From: Candidatus Paceibacterota bacterium
GTDB taxonomy: Bacteria > Verrucomicrobiota > Verrucomicrobiia > Limisphaerales > UBA8199
Length of the DNA: 64,000 bases
NCBI GenBank assembly: GCA_035452965.1
Contig: DAOTCE010000002.1
Location: 185,898 to 249,897 of the forward strand
Reading direction: 5' to 3'
The notes below the pieces were generated by a model, which worked only from the letters and a program-made list of their open reading frames with translations, made no database searches and was not told where the DNA came from. Each line of letters starts with the position of its first letter. Positions within the stretch are counted from its first letter, which is position 1. The position numbers and the translations under genes are program-made. Shown in pieces: positions 50,443 to 60,120 of this stretch.

Positions 50443-50682
50443 CTAACGGCCTTTGATTCCCCGCTGGAGTCTGTAGCTTAACGCGTTGCGGAGGCGCCGC
50501 TTGTGTCCCATCTTCTTCCGCTGCCGTTCGCGGGCTTTGACCATGTGCTTCAGGCATTTCCAGCTCCGGATGGCGGGTTCGCCGCAGATGATGCATCGAT
50601 TCTCACGCTTCATCCGCAACTGATACCGCCACTGCCTTGAGATCGGCAGCTCGGTAAACTCGTCTTTAATGCGCTTTCCCAT
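50443..50682 (-). CDS. Small basic zinc-finger-like protein
   Basis: A 79-residue basic protein. Cys-x2-Cys (RCIICGEPAI) is followed by Cys-x2-His (KCLKHMVKARERQRKKMG), suggesting a treble-clef or HNH-like zinc site. The tail is very basic (RERQRKKMGHKRRLRN). Nucleic-acid binding is plausible by charge only. It has no name I know. It is the first of a likely two-gene unit with the ASH-domain protein. Confidence 0.62.
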   Translation of the reverse strand: MGKRIKDEFTELPISRQWRYQLRMKRENRCIICGEPAIRSWKCLKHMVKARERQRKKMGHKRRLRNALSYRLQRGIKGR

Positions 50683-50818
50683 TTAGTGTCAGAGGATGGC
50701 CACAACCTGCCCGCCCCGTCAATCAAACGGTGGCCGTGGGCTTGCTTCGGGCCAGGCAAATCAACGATAGCACAATCCCCCGCGCCGCGCCAAAAGTTCC
50801 CGCCAGCGCCCTGGCGGC

Positions 50819-52093
50819 CTAGTCGCGCCAGGTGCGAACGAGGTTCCGAACCGCCTCCTGTCCGGCAACGGCCTTCTGGAACATGCCCTGGTTCCAGTTG
50901 TAAACGCAAATGAACCGGCAATCGCGAAAGGCCAGCGTGGACCGAAAATGGTCTTCCCACTCCGCGGAATTCGCGCCGCCCCACCACCATTCCGCGGCGG
51001 CCCAGCGCCGGCGTCCCGCCGCCTTCAGCTCGGCCTCCAGCGGCACGGCCTCGCGCGGCCCGCCGTGGTAGAAACTCCAGCCCGGCGACGACCAGCGATT
51101 GAAGGCCGGCCAAAACGGCAGGTGCTTCTCCCATGGGTCATAGGTGCCGCCCTGGTGGGTGAAGATGGCGTCGCGCGGGAGGCCAAGTTTGCGCGCCAGT
51201 CGGCACAGTTGCTCCAGGTAGAGCTGGGTAACCCTGCCAATGTCCTCGCGCGTGATCTCGCCGCGGTCCTTGAGGCCGGCAGTTTTGACGGCGGCATACC
51301 CCAATTGACAGACACCGCAACTCAGGCCCTTTGCCGGCGACAGCAGGTTGGTCGGATCGTGGGACCAGTCATGAGGCCATTGCTCCAGGTAGCGATTGCC
51401 GTCGGGATAATAGTAGGCGTTGTAACCGATGCCAGCCTCGGAACCAAGTTTGACGCCGCCAAAGAGATGCCGGCGCGAGGCCGGCAGGCGGCGCTGCCAC
51501 TCGACAATAACCGGCACCAGCGCGCGCACACCCTCCAGGTGGGCCGCTATGACCGCCGGGCTGGCAATATTCGGCGCCGGGACCACCCGGAGCTGGCTGC
51601 CCCAGTTGCGCCAGCCCACTTTGACGGCTTGGGTTGGGCTCCAACCCGTCCATTCGACATTGTAGACATTGCTCGGATTGTAGCCGGCGCCTGTTGGGTC
51701 CCACCAATTCCACAAGTCCGGCCGGTGCTGCCACCAATTCTGTCCATCCAGCGCGACAAGCACGGGGACGCCGGAGTCCTCACTGGCAGCCAGGAGGCGG
51801 CGAAGGCTTTGTACCAGGGTATCGGTGGGCGTCTCCAGCGTGCTGAAAATGAAGGCGACCCCGATGCGCAGCCGGGGGTTGTCGGGCGCCTGGAGAGTGT
51901 GAACGACCTCGTCGAACACAGCACGGGTGAACGTCCCGGGACGATTCTGGTTCCAAGGGGCGCCGGGAGCGATGTTGAAGAAGAGATAACGCGGCGGTTC
52001 CTCGGCCAGCAACGGCGCCAAACCGGAAAGCACAAGGCCCAGGTAACCGGCCAGGAGTGCAACACGCAAGCTATCTATCGGGCGTCGCGTCAT
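50819..52093 (-). CDS. Secreted protein of unknown function, TIM-barrel-like
   Basis: A 424-residue exported protein (signal RVALLAGYLGLVLSGLAPLLA). Sequences such as PVLVALDGQNWWQHRPDLWNWWDP and HLFGGVKLGSEAGIGYNAYYYPDGNRYLEQ look like glycoside hydrolase barrel strands with aromatic clefts. I cannot place it in a family or locate catalytic acids with confidence. It is divergent from the unknown gene at 52187. Confidence 0.6.
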   Translation of the reverse strand: MTRRPIDSLRVALLAGYLGLVLSGLAPLLAEEPPRYLFFNIAPGAPWNQNRPGTFTRAVFDEVVHTLQAPDNPRLRIGVAFIFSTLETPTDTLVQSLRRLLAASEDSGVPVLVALDGQNWWQHRPDLWNWWDPTGAGYNPSNVYNVEWTGWSPTQAVKVGWRNWGSQLRVVPAPNIASPAVIAAHLEGVRALVPVIVEWQRRLPASRRHLFGGVKLGSEAGIGYNAYYYPDGNRYLEQWPHDWSHDPTNLLSPAKGLSCGVCQLGYAAVKTAGLKDRGEITREDIGRVTQLYLEQLCRLARKLGLPRDAIFTHQGGTYDPWEKHLPFWPAFNRWSSPGWSFYHGGPREAVPLEAELKAAGRRRWAAAEWWWGGANSAEWEDHFRSTLAFRDCRFICVYNWNQGMFQKAVAGQEAVRNLVRTWRD

Positions 52094-52186
52094 CGTGCGA
52101 AAGGGCCGTTATTTAGCGTCTGCGCGACAGAAAGCAAGCCCGGAGGCTGCGTGCGAGTGGTACGCTTTTAGCTTGTTCAGCGCGCA

Positions 52187-53146
52187 ATGGCGAAGACGTT
52201 TGTCGTGATTAATGACCCGGTTCACAGGCTGATCCGGAGCATCACCCGTCAGACCCCCCTGCGGCCGGTGACGTCGCCGGACCACCGCTTGCTGCTGCAG
52301 TACCAGTTCCAGCAACAAGACCTGCCGGATGCCTATTACACCCTGGCGCTGTTCCACACCCTGGGCGGCTTATCCCTAAGTTGTTTGCGCCGGGCAAGAT
52401 GGCGGGTGAGGGAAAGCGACAAACCCGGCATCCCCGAGCGCGTTAACTTCTTCGATGCGGTCCGGTTGGACCGGCGCTGCGCGCGTGACCTGCGCCTGAA
52501 GATCAAGCGGCATGGCCCGGGCCTGCTGGCCGGGGAACTGTTGTGCTTCGGCACGGGCGTATTGCGCGCCTGCAATGATGATCCCACCGAGCAGGTTTAT
52601 CGTTATCTTTGGTGCAATTACGGGCGTTTCCACCCCCGGCGCGAAATTGTCCACGCCCGGATCCGGGCGCTGCATTGGAGCTCACTGCCGCTGATCCACC
52701 AGAAGCAGAAGGAATCCTTCGACTCCACCAATGTCATCTATGGCGACGCCTTTGGTGAATTGGAGCAGCTCTGGGAGCGGCGAGCCGACACGGCTTTCCT
52801 GGAACAAGTCACGCAGTTGCTTCAGCGAATGCGCACGCAGGCCGAGATTGCGGCATTCCTGCACCCTCCCTTGAACCTGGGAGCCGTGATGAAACTGCAC
52901 CTGCGATGCCAGGCGCTTTGGAAAGGCCCGCCGGCCAGTGCCCGCGCCTTGCTGCGCCGCATCGAGTGCATTCTTGGAAATTCCACCGTGGACAGCCTGC
53001 CCACCACTGTCTTTCGCTGGCGGAAGGACGAGCCGGAAGCCGCGCCGCGGTTTGGGGCCCGCCGCAACCGGGATTGGAGCACCGACCAGTCGGGCTACGA
53101 TGGCTGGCTCGCGGGCGGCAGCTATCCCGCGGAAGGACAAGACTGA
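52187..53146 (+). CDS. Uncharacterised 319-residue protein
   Basis: No family recognised. The protein is cytoplasmic by lack of a signal. It has a run of Arg-rich helices (CLRRARWRVRESDKPG, RRCARDLRLKIKRHG), HSSLP- and NVIYGDAFGELEQLWERR-like segments and a polar tail with many charged residues (FRWRKDEPEAAPRFGARRNRDW). The start MAKTFVVINDPVHRLI at 52187 is unambiguous. It is convergent with the LysR gene 67 bases away. Confidence 0.6.
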   Translation: MAKTFVVINDPVHRLIRSITRQTPLRPVTSPDHRLLLQYQFQQQDLPDAYYTLALFHTLGGLSLSCLRRARWRVRESDKPGIPERVNFFDAVRLDRRCARDLRLKIKRHGPGLLAGELLCFGTGVLRACNDDPTEQVYRYLWCNYGRFHPRREIVHARIRALHWSSLPLIHQKQKESFDSTNVIYGDAFGELEQLWERRADTAFLEQVTQLLQRMRTQAEIAAFLHPPLNLGAVMKLHLRCQALWKGPPASARALLRRIECILGNSTVDSLPTTVFRWRKDEPEAAPRFGARRNRDWSTDQSGYDGWLAGGSYPAEGQD

Positions 53147-53213
53147 GGGGGCGTTCCAAAGACGCTTACCGGGCCCGCCGGGCGATCACTCTCTCACGCC
53201 GCGTTGTGATGCG

Positions 53214-54095
53214 TCAGGCCGGCTCTTTGAGCAGAGCGATGAACTTCTTGACGGCCGGAGACAACACCTTGCTCTTCTTGTAAAGGATGCCCAGGGGCCG
53301 GGAATAGGCGCCATTCTCGAGGTCCACAGCCATCAGAGTTCCCGTGGCCACCTCCTCGCTGATCGTCTCCTGCGGCACGATGGCAATCCCGGAATCAATC
53401 TCGACCGCGCGCTTGACGGTTTCGATGTTGTCGAACTGCATCACCTGCTCGACGGTCACATGATGCCGCTTGAAGATTTTGTCCAGCGCCCGGCGCGTGG
53501 GGATGTCTCGTTCGAAGTTGATGAACTTCTGCCCGTCCAAAGTCTTGACCTTAACGGACTTCCGCTGGGCAAAAGGATGTTGCGGGTGGCAGATGAGAAC
53601 CAGCGTGTCTTTGCGGATGGGAACGATCTCCAACCGGGCATCGCGGGCGGGGAACGCCACCAACCCCAGGTCCACCACGTTACCCAGCACATTCTCGTAA
53701 ACCTGATCATCCCGGCGATACTCCACATGCACGTTGACGCTCGGATAGCTCTTCAAAAAGCGCTTTACGTAAGGCGGCAGCACGTGCAGGCCAACGCTGT
53801 AGATGGTCGCCACGCGGATATTGCCGGAAACGACGTCTTTAATCTCCTGCAGCTTGCTATGGAGCGAATCACAGGTCTGTAGAATCCGCTTGCTGTAATC
53901 GTAAAACACGTCCCCTTCAGGAGTGAGGCGGAAGTTCTTCTTGCTGCGCTCGATCAGCAGTGCGCTGAACCGCCGCTCCAATGCGCTGATGGTCTGGCTG
54001 ACGGCCGATTGGGTGACGGCGTTGATCTGCGCGGCCTTGGTGAAGCTCTTGGTCTCGGCCAAATCGCAGAAAACCTTCAGGCTTTCGATTTGCAT
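53214..54095 (-). CDS. LysR-family transcriptional regulator
   Basis: A 293-residue regulator. The N-terminal winged helix-turn-helix is at residues 3-62 (LKVFCDLAETKSFTKAAQINAVTQSAVSQTISALERRF). The effector-binding domain starts at about 90 (IRVATIYSVGLHVLPPYVKRFLKSYP). It is divergently transcribed from the Tat-signal DegT-family gene with 36 bases between start codons. That is the classic LysR arrangement: it probably controls that gene and itself. A GATAA-N4-TTATC site lies in between. The ligand is unknown. Confidence 0.92.
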   Translation of the reverse strand: MQIESLKVFCDLAETKSFTKAAQINAVTQSAVSQTISALERRFSALLIERSKKNFRLTPEGDVFYDYSKRILQTCDSLHSKLQEIKDVVSGNIRVATIYSVGLHVLPPYVKRFLKSYPSVNVHVEYRRDDQVYENVLGNVVDLGLVAFPARDARLEIVPIRKDTLVLICHPQHPFAQRKSVKVKTLDGQKFINFERDIPTRRALDKIFKRHHVTVEQVMQFDNIETVKRAVEIDSGIAIVPQETISEEVATGTLMAVDLENGAYSRPLGILYKKSKVLSPAVKKFIALLKEPA

Positions 54096-54110
54096 AGTTC
54101 TACTAAATAC

Positions 54111-54124
54111 GATAATCCCTTATC
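54111..54124. promoter_or_regulatory. Candidate LysR operator
   Basis: GATAA-tccc-TTATC, a perfect 5-bp inverted repeat of the T-N11-A form typical of LysR-type sites, between the divergent starts (54095 and 54132). Overlap with the -10/-35 regions is likely in so short a gap. Confidence 0.55.
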
Positions 54125-54131
54125 AGTCAAT

Positions 54132-55481
54132 ATGAACAACAGCATGAATCGTCGTCGGTTCCTCGGCGCCGCCACGATCACCGGCGCAGGGCTCGCCCTC
54201 AGCTTCTCCCCACACGCTCGGGCGCAGAGCGCCGACAGCAAACCCGCCCTGCTGGGAGGCAAGCCCGTTCGCTCCCGACCTCCGCGCGAATGGCCCATCA
54301 TCGACGGGCGCGAGGACAACGCCATGCTGGAGACCGTCCGCAGCGGCAAGTGGTTCCGGGGCAACGGCAAGAATGTCGCCCGGTTCGAAGCCGCCTACGC
54401 CAGGGCCACCGGCGCAAAGAACTGTCTCCTGACCAACAGCGGGACCAGCGCCCTGTTCACCTCCCTGGCCGCCGTGGGCGTTTCTGCCGGCGACGAGGTA
54501 ATTGTCGCGCCCTACACGTTCATCGCCACGGTGAATGTGGTCCTGCTGCACCACGCCCTGCCAGTGTTCGTGGATACCGACCCCGAAACGATGCAGATTG
54601 ACGCCCGCCAGATCGAAGCCGCGATTACCGATCGCACCACGGCGATCATTCCGGTGCACCTGGGCGGCTCCGCTGCCGACCTGGATACCGTCCTCGCGGT
54701 GGCCAAAAAGCGCAAGCTGCCCGTGATCGAAGACGCCTGCCAATCGCACCTGGGCCAATGGCGCGGCCGCTGCCTCGGCACCTGGGGCGACACCGGCTGC
54801 TTCAGCTTCCAGGCCAGCAAGAACCTCAATTGCGGCGACGGCGGCGCCATCATCACCAACAGCGACGAATGGGCCGACAAGTGCTATTCCTTCCATAACC
54901 AGTGCCGCCCCCGCCGGACTTCCAGCCACGACACCGTCTATACGAGCAGCCGTGGAGCGAACTTGCGCATGACTGAGTTCCAGGCCGCCATCCTGCTCTC
55001 CCAGATGACCCGCCTCGAGGAACAGATGAAGATCCGCGAGAAGAACGCCGCTTACCTGCGCGGTCTGGTCCAGGAAATCCCCGGCATTGTCCCCGCCAAA
55101 ACGTACGACGGCTGCACGCGGCACGCCTATCACCTGTTCATGTACCGCTACCAGAAAGAGCACTTCGCCGGGATGCCGCGCAATCGTTTCCTGGAGGCGC
55201 TCAAAGCCGAGGGCGTGGACTGCAACCCCGGCTACGGCCGGCTGAACAAGGAGGCGTTCATCAAGCAGAGCCTCGCTTCGCGTTCATGGCAGCGGCTGTT
55301 CCCGGCGGAGACGCTGGCGAATTGGGAGCAGCGCACCGAATGCCCCGCCAATGACAAGCTCTCCGAAGAAGCCGCCTGGTTCACCCAAACAACCCTGCTT
55401 GGCTCGCGCAGCGATATGGACCAGACGGCCGAAGCCATCCGCAAGATCCAGAAGCACGCCGGGGACCTGGCAAAGGCCTAA
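54132..55481 (+). CDS. DegT/DnrJ/EryC1/StrS-family aminotransferase with Tat signal
   Basis: A 449-residue PLP protein with a twin-arginine leader (MNRRRFLGAATITGAGLALSFSPHARA). The DegT fold follows: TNSGTSALFTSLAAVG, DEVIVAPYTFIATVNVVL, VIEDACQSHLGQW, and the PLP lysine Lys230 in FSFQASKNLNCGDGGAI. These enzymes make amino sugars in the cytoplasm; export of a PLP aminotransferase is unusual, although leaders of this type recur in Verrucomicrobia and Planctomycetes. It overlaps the end of the RND permease by four bases on the opposite strand and is under likely LysR control. Confidence 0.88.
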   Translation: MNNSMNRRRFLGAATITGAGLALSFSPHARAQSADSKPALLGGKPVRSRPPREWPIIDGREDNAMLETVRSGKWFRGNGKNVARFEAAYARATGAKNCLLTNSGTSALFTSLAAVGVSAGDEVIVAPYTFIATVNVVLLHHALPVFVDTDPETMQIDARQIEAAITDRTTAIIPVHLGGSAADLDTVLAVAKKRKLPVIEDACQSHLGQWRGRCLGTWGDTGCFSFQASKNLNCGDGGAIITNSDEWADKCYSFHNQCRPRRTSSHDTVYTSSRGANLRMTEFQAAILLSQMTRLEEQMKIREKNAAYLRGLVQEIPGIVPAKTYDGCTRHAYHLFMYRYQKEHFAGMPRNRFLEALKAEGVDCNPGYGRLNKEAFIKQSLASRSWQRLFPAETLANWEQRTECPANDKLSEEAAWFTQTTLLGSRSDMDQTAEAIRKIQKHAGDLAKA

Positions 55482-58400
55482 CGTTCCGGGCGGGCAGCCT
55501 TCATCGCTGCCGGATCCGCCGCAGCCGGGAGGTCGCGGCCGGTGCAGCTTTGCCAGTGCGCCCGTACCTTGTTGCGGAGATCGTCCAGGAACGAGTAAGT
55601 CACCGGCGTGACCACCAGGGTCAACAGCAGACAGAGCGCTTGCCCGCCGATGACGACCACGGCCACCGCGCGGCGTTCCTCGGCCCCCGGTCCGGTGCCC
55701 AGCGCCAGCGGTAACATGCCGGCAATCAATGTCATCGTCGTCATTAGAATCGGGCGGAGTCGTTCCCGGTTGCCTTGCAGGATCGCCGCGGCGCGCTCCA
55801 ACCCGGCGGCGCGGAGCTTGTTCATATGATCTATCTGCAGAATGGCATTCTTCTTCACAACGCCGAAGAGCACCAGCAACCCCAGCGCCGAGTACAGGTT
55901 AATCCTCTGGTTGGCCGCCAGCAGTGAAACAAACGCGAAGGGCACCGACAACGGCAGCGAGAGCAGAATTGTGAACGGATGCACGAGACTCTCAAACTGT
56001 GAGGCGAGAATGATATACATCAGAACCACCGACAGGGCGAACGCAAACAGGAACTCCCGGAAAGTGGTTTCCAGCTCGCGGGCACGTCCTGAGACGCGTG
56101 TCGAATAGCCGGTGGGCAGGCCCATCTTGGCCACCTCGTTGCGCAGCGCGGCGATGCGGTCCGCCTGGGCATAACCGGGCGCCACCGCCGCCCGCAGGCT
56201 GACCTGCCGTTGGCGGTCCAACCGGTCAATGCGCGAAGCGGCCTGTGTCGAGACCAGTTTCACCACGTTATCCAGTCGGACCAGGCCCCCACCCTGGCGG
56301 GGCACAAACAACCGCCGAATTGGCTCCGCTTCGTTGCGGTCTCCCGGCTTCAGCCGCACCTGCACGTCGTAATCCTCGTTCATCGAATCATCGCGGAAGC
56401 GTGTGACGCGCTCATCGCCGCCCACCATCACGCGAAGCGCATCGGCAATATCCGTCGTGCTCACACCCAGATTCGCGGCGCGGTCGCGGTCAATCTCGAC
56501 GCGCAGCTCGGGCTTGTCGAGTTTCAAAGTAGTGTCGGCATCCAGCAATCCCAGCGCCGGCGCGTTGGTGCGCAATCGCTCAGCGTAGGCGTGCAGCAGT
56601 TCGAGATCCGGACCGAGCAAGGCGAAATCAATGTCGAAATTGGGGCCGCCGCCAACGAACGTCTGCGGATTGCGGACCGCCACCCGGATGTCCGGCAGCT
56701 TCCGCAGGCACCGGCGAATCTCCTGCTGGACATCGCTTTGGGAGAAGTTGCCACGGAACGCCTTCCAGGGGGGCCAGCTCAACAGCCGGCCCCAGCGGAA
56801 GGTGCGTTCTGCGTGGGGAACAAGCTGCACGAAAAAGTTGGCACCATTGACCCCGCCCAGGAAACCGCTCCCGGCGGTGGCGAGCACCAGGCGCACACCG
56901 GGGATCGAGCGCAACTCCTCCTCAACCTGCAAAGTCACGTGGTTCATCGCCGCGAGGCTCGTCCCCTCAGGCGCGGTGACCCGGACGTCGAATTCGCCCT
57001 CGTCCACGTTGCTCGGCAGATACTCCTGCCGCACCACCTGGTAAAGCGGCACGGAAGAGGCGATGACCAGCGCTGCCAGCCCGGCGATCACCAGCCGATG
57101 CGCCATTGCCCACCGCAGGACCTTCATGTATCCGCCGTCAATCCGGCGGTAGAATCCACCGCGTGAGCGCGGCTCCGCTCCTCCGGATTTGGGTTCCCGC
57201 CCGTTCCCAACGCGCAGCAGCCGGGCGCTCATCATGGGTGTCAGGGTGAAGGAAACCAGCAAGCTCACCAGCACTGCCACCGCCGCGGTGAAGCCGAATT
57301 GGTAGAGAAAGCGCCCTGAGATGCTGGACATAAACGACACCGGCACGAATATCACCACCAGACTGAAGGTGGTGGCCATGACGGCCAGCCCGATCTCCGC
57401 TGTGGCGGCTCGTGCCGCCTCGAACGGCCGCATCTTCTTTTCCTCCACGAACCGGAAGATGTTCTCCAGCACCACAATCGCATCGTCAATCACAATGCCC
57501 ACCATGAGCACCAGGGCGAGCATGGTCACGCTGTTCAACGTGAAATCCAGCGCCTTCATCATGCCGAATGCGGAAATCACCGAGGTCGGGATCGCCACCG
57601 CGGCAATCAGCATCGCGCGCCAGTTGCGCATGAAGAGCAGCACCACCAGGCAGGCCAGGATGCTCCCCAGGACCAGGTGCCGCTGGATTTCGTGCAGCGC
57701 TTCGTAGATGTAGCGCGACTGATCGCGCGTTACCTCGAGCCGCACGTCGCTGGGAAGCTGCGGCGCCAGCTCGCGCAGCTTTTCCTTAATCCCATCAATC
57801 ACAGCCACCGTGTTGGCGCCGGACTGCCGCAGCACGTTGAGCGCCACCGTAGGCGCGCCGTTGAGCCTTGAAATGGACCGTTGTTCCTTGGTCCCGTCCT
57901 CGGCCCAACCGACGTCCCGCACGCGGATCGGCGAGCCATTGCGCGTTGTAATCACCAGGTCATTGAACGCGCGCGCGTCCGGCAGCCGTCCCATGGTCCG
58001 CAAGGTCTCCTCGCGCAGGCTGCCGGTGACGTTGCCGCCCGGAATGTTCGCATTCTGCCGCGCCACCGCGTCGCGCACCGCGGTGATGGGCAGCTGGTAG
58101 GCGGCCAGGCGGTCCGCGTCCACCCAGATGCTAATCGCCCGCGCCAGCTCGCCGACCAACTCCACCTGCCCCACCCCCGCCGAGCGTTCAATTTGCTTCT
58201 TGACCAGCTTGTCCGCAATCTCCGACAGCTCGCGCTGCGAGCGGTTGGCCGAGAGGGCGATCGTCAGGATCGGAGCCTGGTCCGTGTCCGACTTTGCGAT
58301 CGTCGGAGGGTCGGTGTCCCGCGGCAAATCCCGCACGACTGTCGCCACCCGGTCGCGCACATCCTGCGCCGCCGCGTCTATGTCTCTCTTCAAATCAAAC

Positions 58401-58684
58401 GTTACGACGCAAAACGCGCTCCCCGCGCCATTGACCGAACGCAACTCCTCGATGCCCTCGATGGTATTCAGCACCTCCTCGATCGGCTGGGCAACCTGAG
58501 ACTCCACTTCCGCCGGCGCCGCGCCGGGCAGCCGCGTATACACTCGCACCGTCGGCAAGTCCACCGACGGGAAGCGGTCCACATCCAGGTTCAAGTACCC
58601 CGCCACTCCCACCACCACCAGGCTCAGCACGATCATCGTGGCGAAAACCGGGCGGCGAATGCAAATTTCGGCCAGCTTCTGCAT
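55478..58684 (-). CDS. RND-family efflux permease (AcrB/MexF-like)
   Basis: A 1068-residue inner-membrane transporter. It starts CIRRPVFATMIVLSLVVVGVAGYLNLDVDRFPSVDLPTVRV and has the two-fold repeat with twelve hydrophobic helices. Sequences such as ALVLMVGIVIDDAIVVLENIFRF, with the Asp pair of the proton relay in helix IV, and LLVLFGVVKKNAILQIDHMNKL in helix XI are characteristic. It pumps drugs or other hydrophobic compounds with an adaptor and an outer-membrane channel. The adaptor gene is three bases upstream; no outer-membrane factor gene is in the window. Confidence 0.95.
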   Translation of the reverse strand: MQKLAEICIRRPVFATMIVLSLVVVGVAGYLNLDVDRFPSVDLPTVRVYTRLPGAAPAEVESQVAQPIEEVLNTIEGIEELRSVNGAGSAFCVVTFDLKRDIDAAAQDVRDRVATVVRDLPRDTDPPTIAKSDTDQAPILTIALSANRSQRELSEIADKLVKKQIERSAGVGQVELVGELARAISIWVDADRLAAYQLPITAVRDAVARQNANIPGGNVTGSLREETLRTMGRLPDARAFNDLVITTRNGSPIRVRDVGWAEDGTKEQRSISRLNGAPTVALNVLRQSGANTVAVIDGIKEKLRELAPQLPSDVRLEVTRDQSRYIYEALHEIQRHLVLGSILACLVVLLFMRNWRAMLIAAVAIPTSVISAFGMMKALDFTLNSVTMLALVLMVGIVIDDAIVVLENIFRFVEEKKMRPFEAARAATAEIGLAVMATTFSLVVIFVPVSFMSSISGRFLYQFGFTAAVAVLVSLLVSFTLTPMMSARLLRVGNGREPKSGGAEPRSRGGFYRRIDGGYMKVLRWAMAHRLVIAGLAALVIASSVPLYQVVRQEYLPSNVDEGEFDVRVTAPEGTSLAAMNHVTLQVEEELRSIPGVRLVLATAGSGFLGGVNGANFFVQLVPHAERTFRWGRLLSWPPWKAFRGNFSQSDVQQEIRRCLRKLPDIRVAVRNPQTFVGGGPNFDIDFALLGPDLELLHAYAERLRTNAPALGLLDADTTLKLDKPELRVEIDRDRAANLGVSTTDIADALRVMVGGDERVTRFRDDSMNEDYDVQVRLKPGDRNEAEPIRRLFVPRQGGGLVRLDNVVKLVSTQAASRIDRLDRQRQVSLRAAVAPGYAQADRIAALRNEVAKMGLPTGYSTRVSGRARELETTFREFLFAFALSVVLMYIILASQFESLVHPFTILLSLPLSVPFAFVSLLAANQRINLYSALGLLVLFGVVKKNAILQIDHMNKLRAAGLERAAAILQGNRERLRPILMTTMTLIAGMLPLALGTGPGAEERRAVAVVVIGGQALCLLLTLVVTPVTYSFLDDLRNKVRAHWQSCTGRDLPAAADPAAMKAARPER

Positions 58685-58687
58685 CGG

Positions 58688-59947
58688 TCAGTTGGCGGGA
58701 GAATCCGTTCCCTTCCTGGCCGACTGCAAATCCGGACGCACCTGCTCCCCATTGTTGATCGTCACCCGATCGCCCGTTCGCAGGCTGCCTGGACGCAATA
58801 CCACAAGCTCCCCGGTCGTGACTCCGGACACCAACTCCACCCATTCGGCACCGCGGCGGCCGGTTGCCACGACCTTCTCCGTCGCCATTCCGTCCTGCAC
58901 CGCCACCACCTTCTCGAGCCCGGCGAATGTGATAATGGCGTCGGCAGGCACGGTGAGTGCTTTCTCGTCCTCGGTAACGATGATCTGCGCCCGTGCAAAC
59001 AGGCCGGGCCGCAAGGAACCTTGTTTCGGCACGTCCGCCTCCACCCTCAGCGTCCGCGTCTGCTCGTCCAGCGCCGGGCTTAATCGTGCAATTCTGCCAG
59101 AGTAGACGTTTGTATCCCCCTCGATGGACAGGTGCACCGCCTGGCCGGTGCGTGCGAGGACGCACTCGCGTTCGGGCACGTCCAGCCGCAGGCGCAGCGG
59201 GTCCGTCTTGACCAACTGCACAATCGGCGCGCCTACTGCCACATACTCCCCGACGCTCGCCAGACGGGCTTGCACCGCGCCGTCAAAGGGGGCCCGCACC
59301 GAAGCATCGGCCAGCCGCTTGCGGGCCAGCTCCAATTCGGCTCGCCGCTGGGCGACCGTTGCCATCCGCCCCCGCGCCTCCTCCAGCGCCGTGTCGTAGC
59401 GCGATTGCGCCACCGTATAGGCCGCCTCAACCGTATCCACTTCCGCCTGGGACGCAATGCCGGAACCCGACAGGCTCTTGACCCGCTCCCGGTTCTTGCC
59501 CGCTTCCTCCAGCACGGCCTTAGCCTGCTTGACCGACGCCACTTGTTCCAACGCGATGCGATCATCATCACCCTCCAACGGAAGTCCCAGCGCGGCCCGC
59601 GCCTGCGCGAGCGCGGCTGCCGCCTGTTGCAGCCCCAAGTCATAATCACGGGGTTCGACCTGCGCCACCAACTCGCCCTCGCGAAGCATGCTGCCGATAT
59701 CCACATTCAGCCGCTCCAAACGCCCAGCCACCTTGGCGCTGAGGGTGGACTGATCCTGCGCTGCCAGCGAACCGGTGGCTTGGATTGTCCGCGGGACCGC
59801 CCGCACTTGCGCGCGCGCGACCTCCACCGGACGTTCTACCACGCCCGTTTTGATCGAGCTCTTCGACCGGTCAGCCTGCCCGCAAGAAACGAGCAGGATG
59901 ACGCCCAGCCCAGCCATCGCCCAGAGCCCACAAGGAACGACTCTCAT
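58688..59947 (-). CDS. RND efflux periplasmic adaptor (membrane fusion protein)
   Basis: A 419-residue lipoprotein-type adaptor: signal WAMAGLGVILLVSC with a lipobox cysteine, then the barrel-sandwich half motifs (STLSAKVAGRLERLNVDIGSMLREGELVAQVEP), a coiled-coil alpha-hairpin (LQQAAAALAQARAALGLPLEGD to VAQSRYDTALEEARGRMATVAQRRAELELARKRLADASV), then APFDGAVQARLASVGEYVAVGAPIV. It connects the RND pump to an outer-membrane channel. It is first in the two-gene operon with the permease. Confidence 0.93.
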   Translation of the reverse strand: MRVVPCGLWAMAGLGVILLVSCGQADRSKSSIKTGVVERPVEVARAQVRAVPRTIQATGSLAAQDQSTLSAKVAGRLERLNVDIGSMLREGELVAQVEPRDYDLGLQQAAAALAQARAALGLPLEGDDDRIALEQVASVKQAKAVLEEAGKNRERVKSLSGSGIASQAEVDTVEAAYTVAQSRYDTALEEARGRMATVAQRRAELELARKRLADASVRAPFDGAVQARLASVGEYVAVGAPIVQLVKTDPLRLRLDVPERECVLARTGQAVHLSIEGDTNVYSGRIARLSPALDEQTRTLRVEADVPKQGSLRPGLFARAQIIVTEDEKALTVPADAIITFAGLEKVVAVQDGMATEKVVATGRRGAEWVELVSGVTTGELVVLRPGSLRTGDRVTINNGEQVRPDLQSARKGTDSPAN

Positions 59948-60120
59948 ATAATCATACTAGCCCGATAATCCACTGATTGGCGAATCAAAACCAACCCCAC
60001 CGCTGCCGAGGCGGCACAATTGTCGGCGCACTTTGCACTGCCAATCGAATTTGCTTTCCCCGCGCCGGACCCTATATTGCCGTCGCAACCGGCCAGGAAC
60101 AGCGGGCCGGGCGGTAATCT

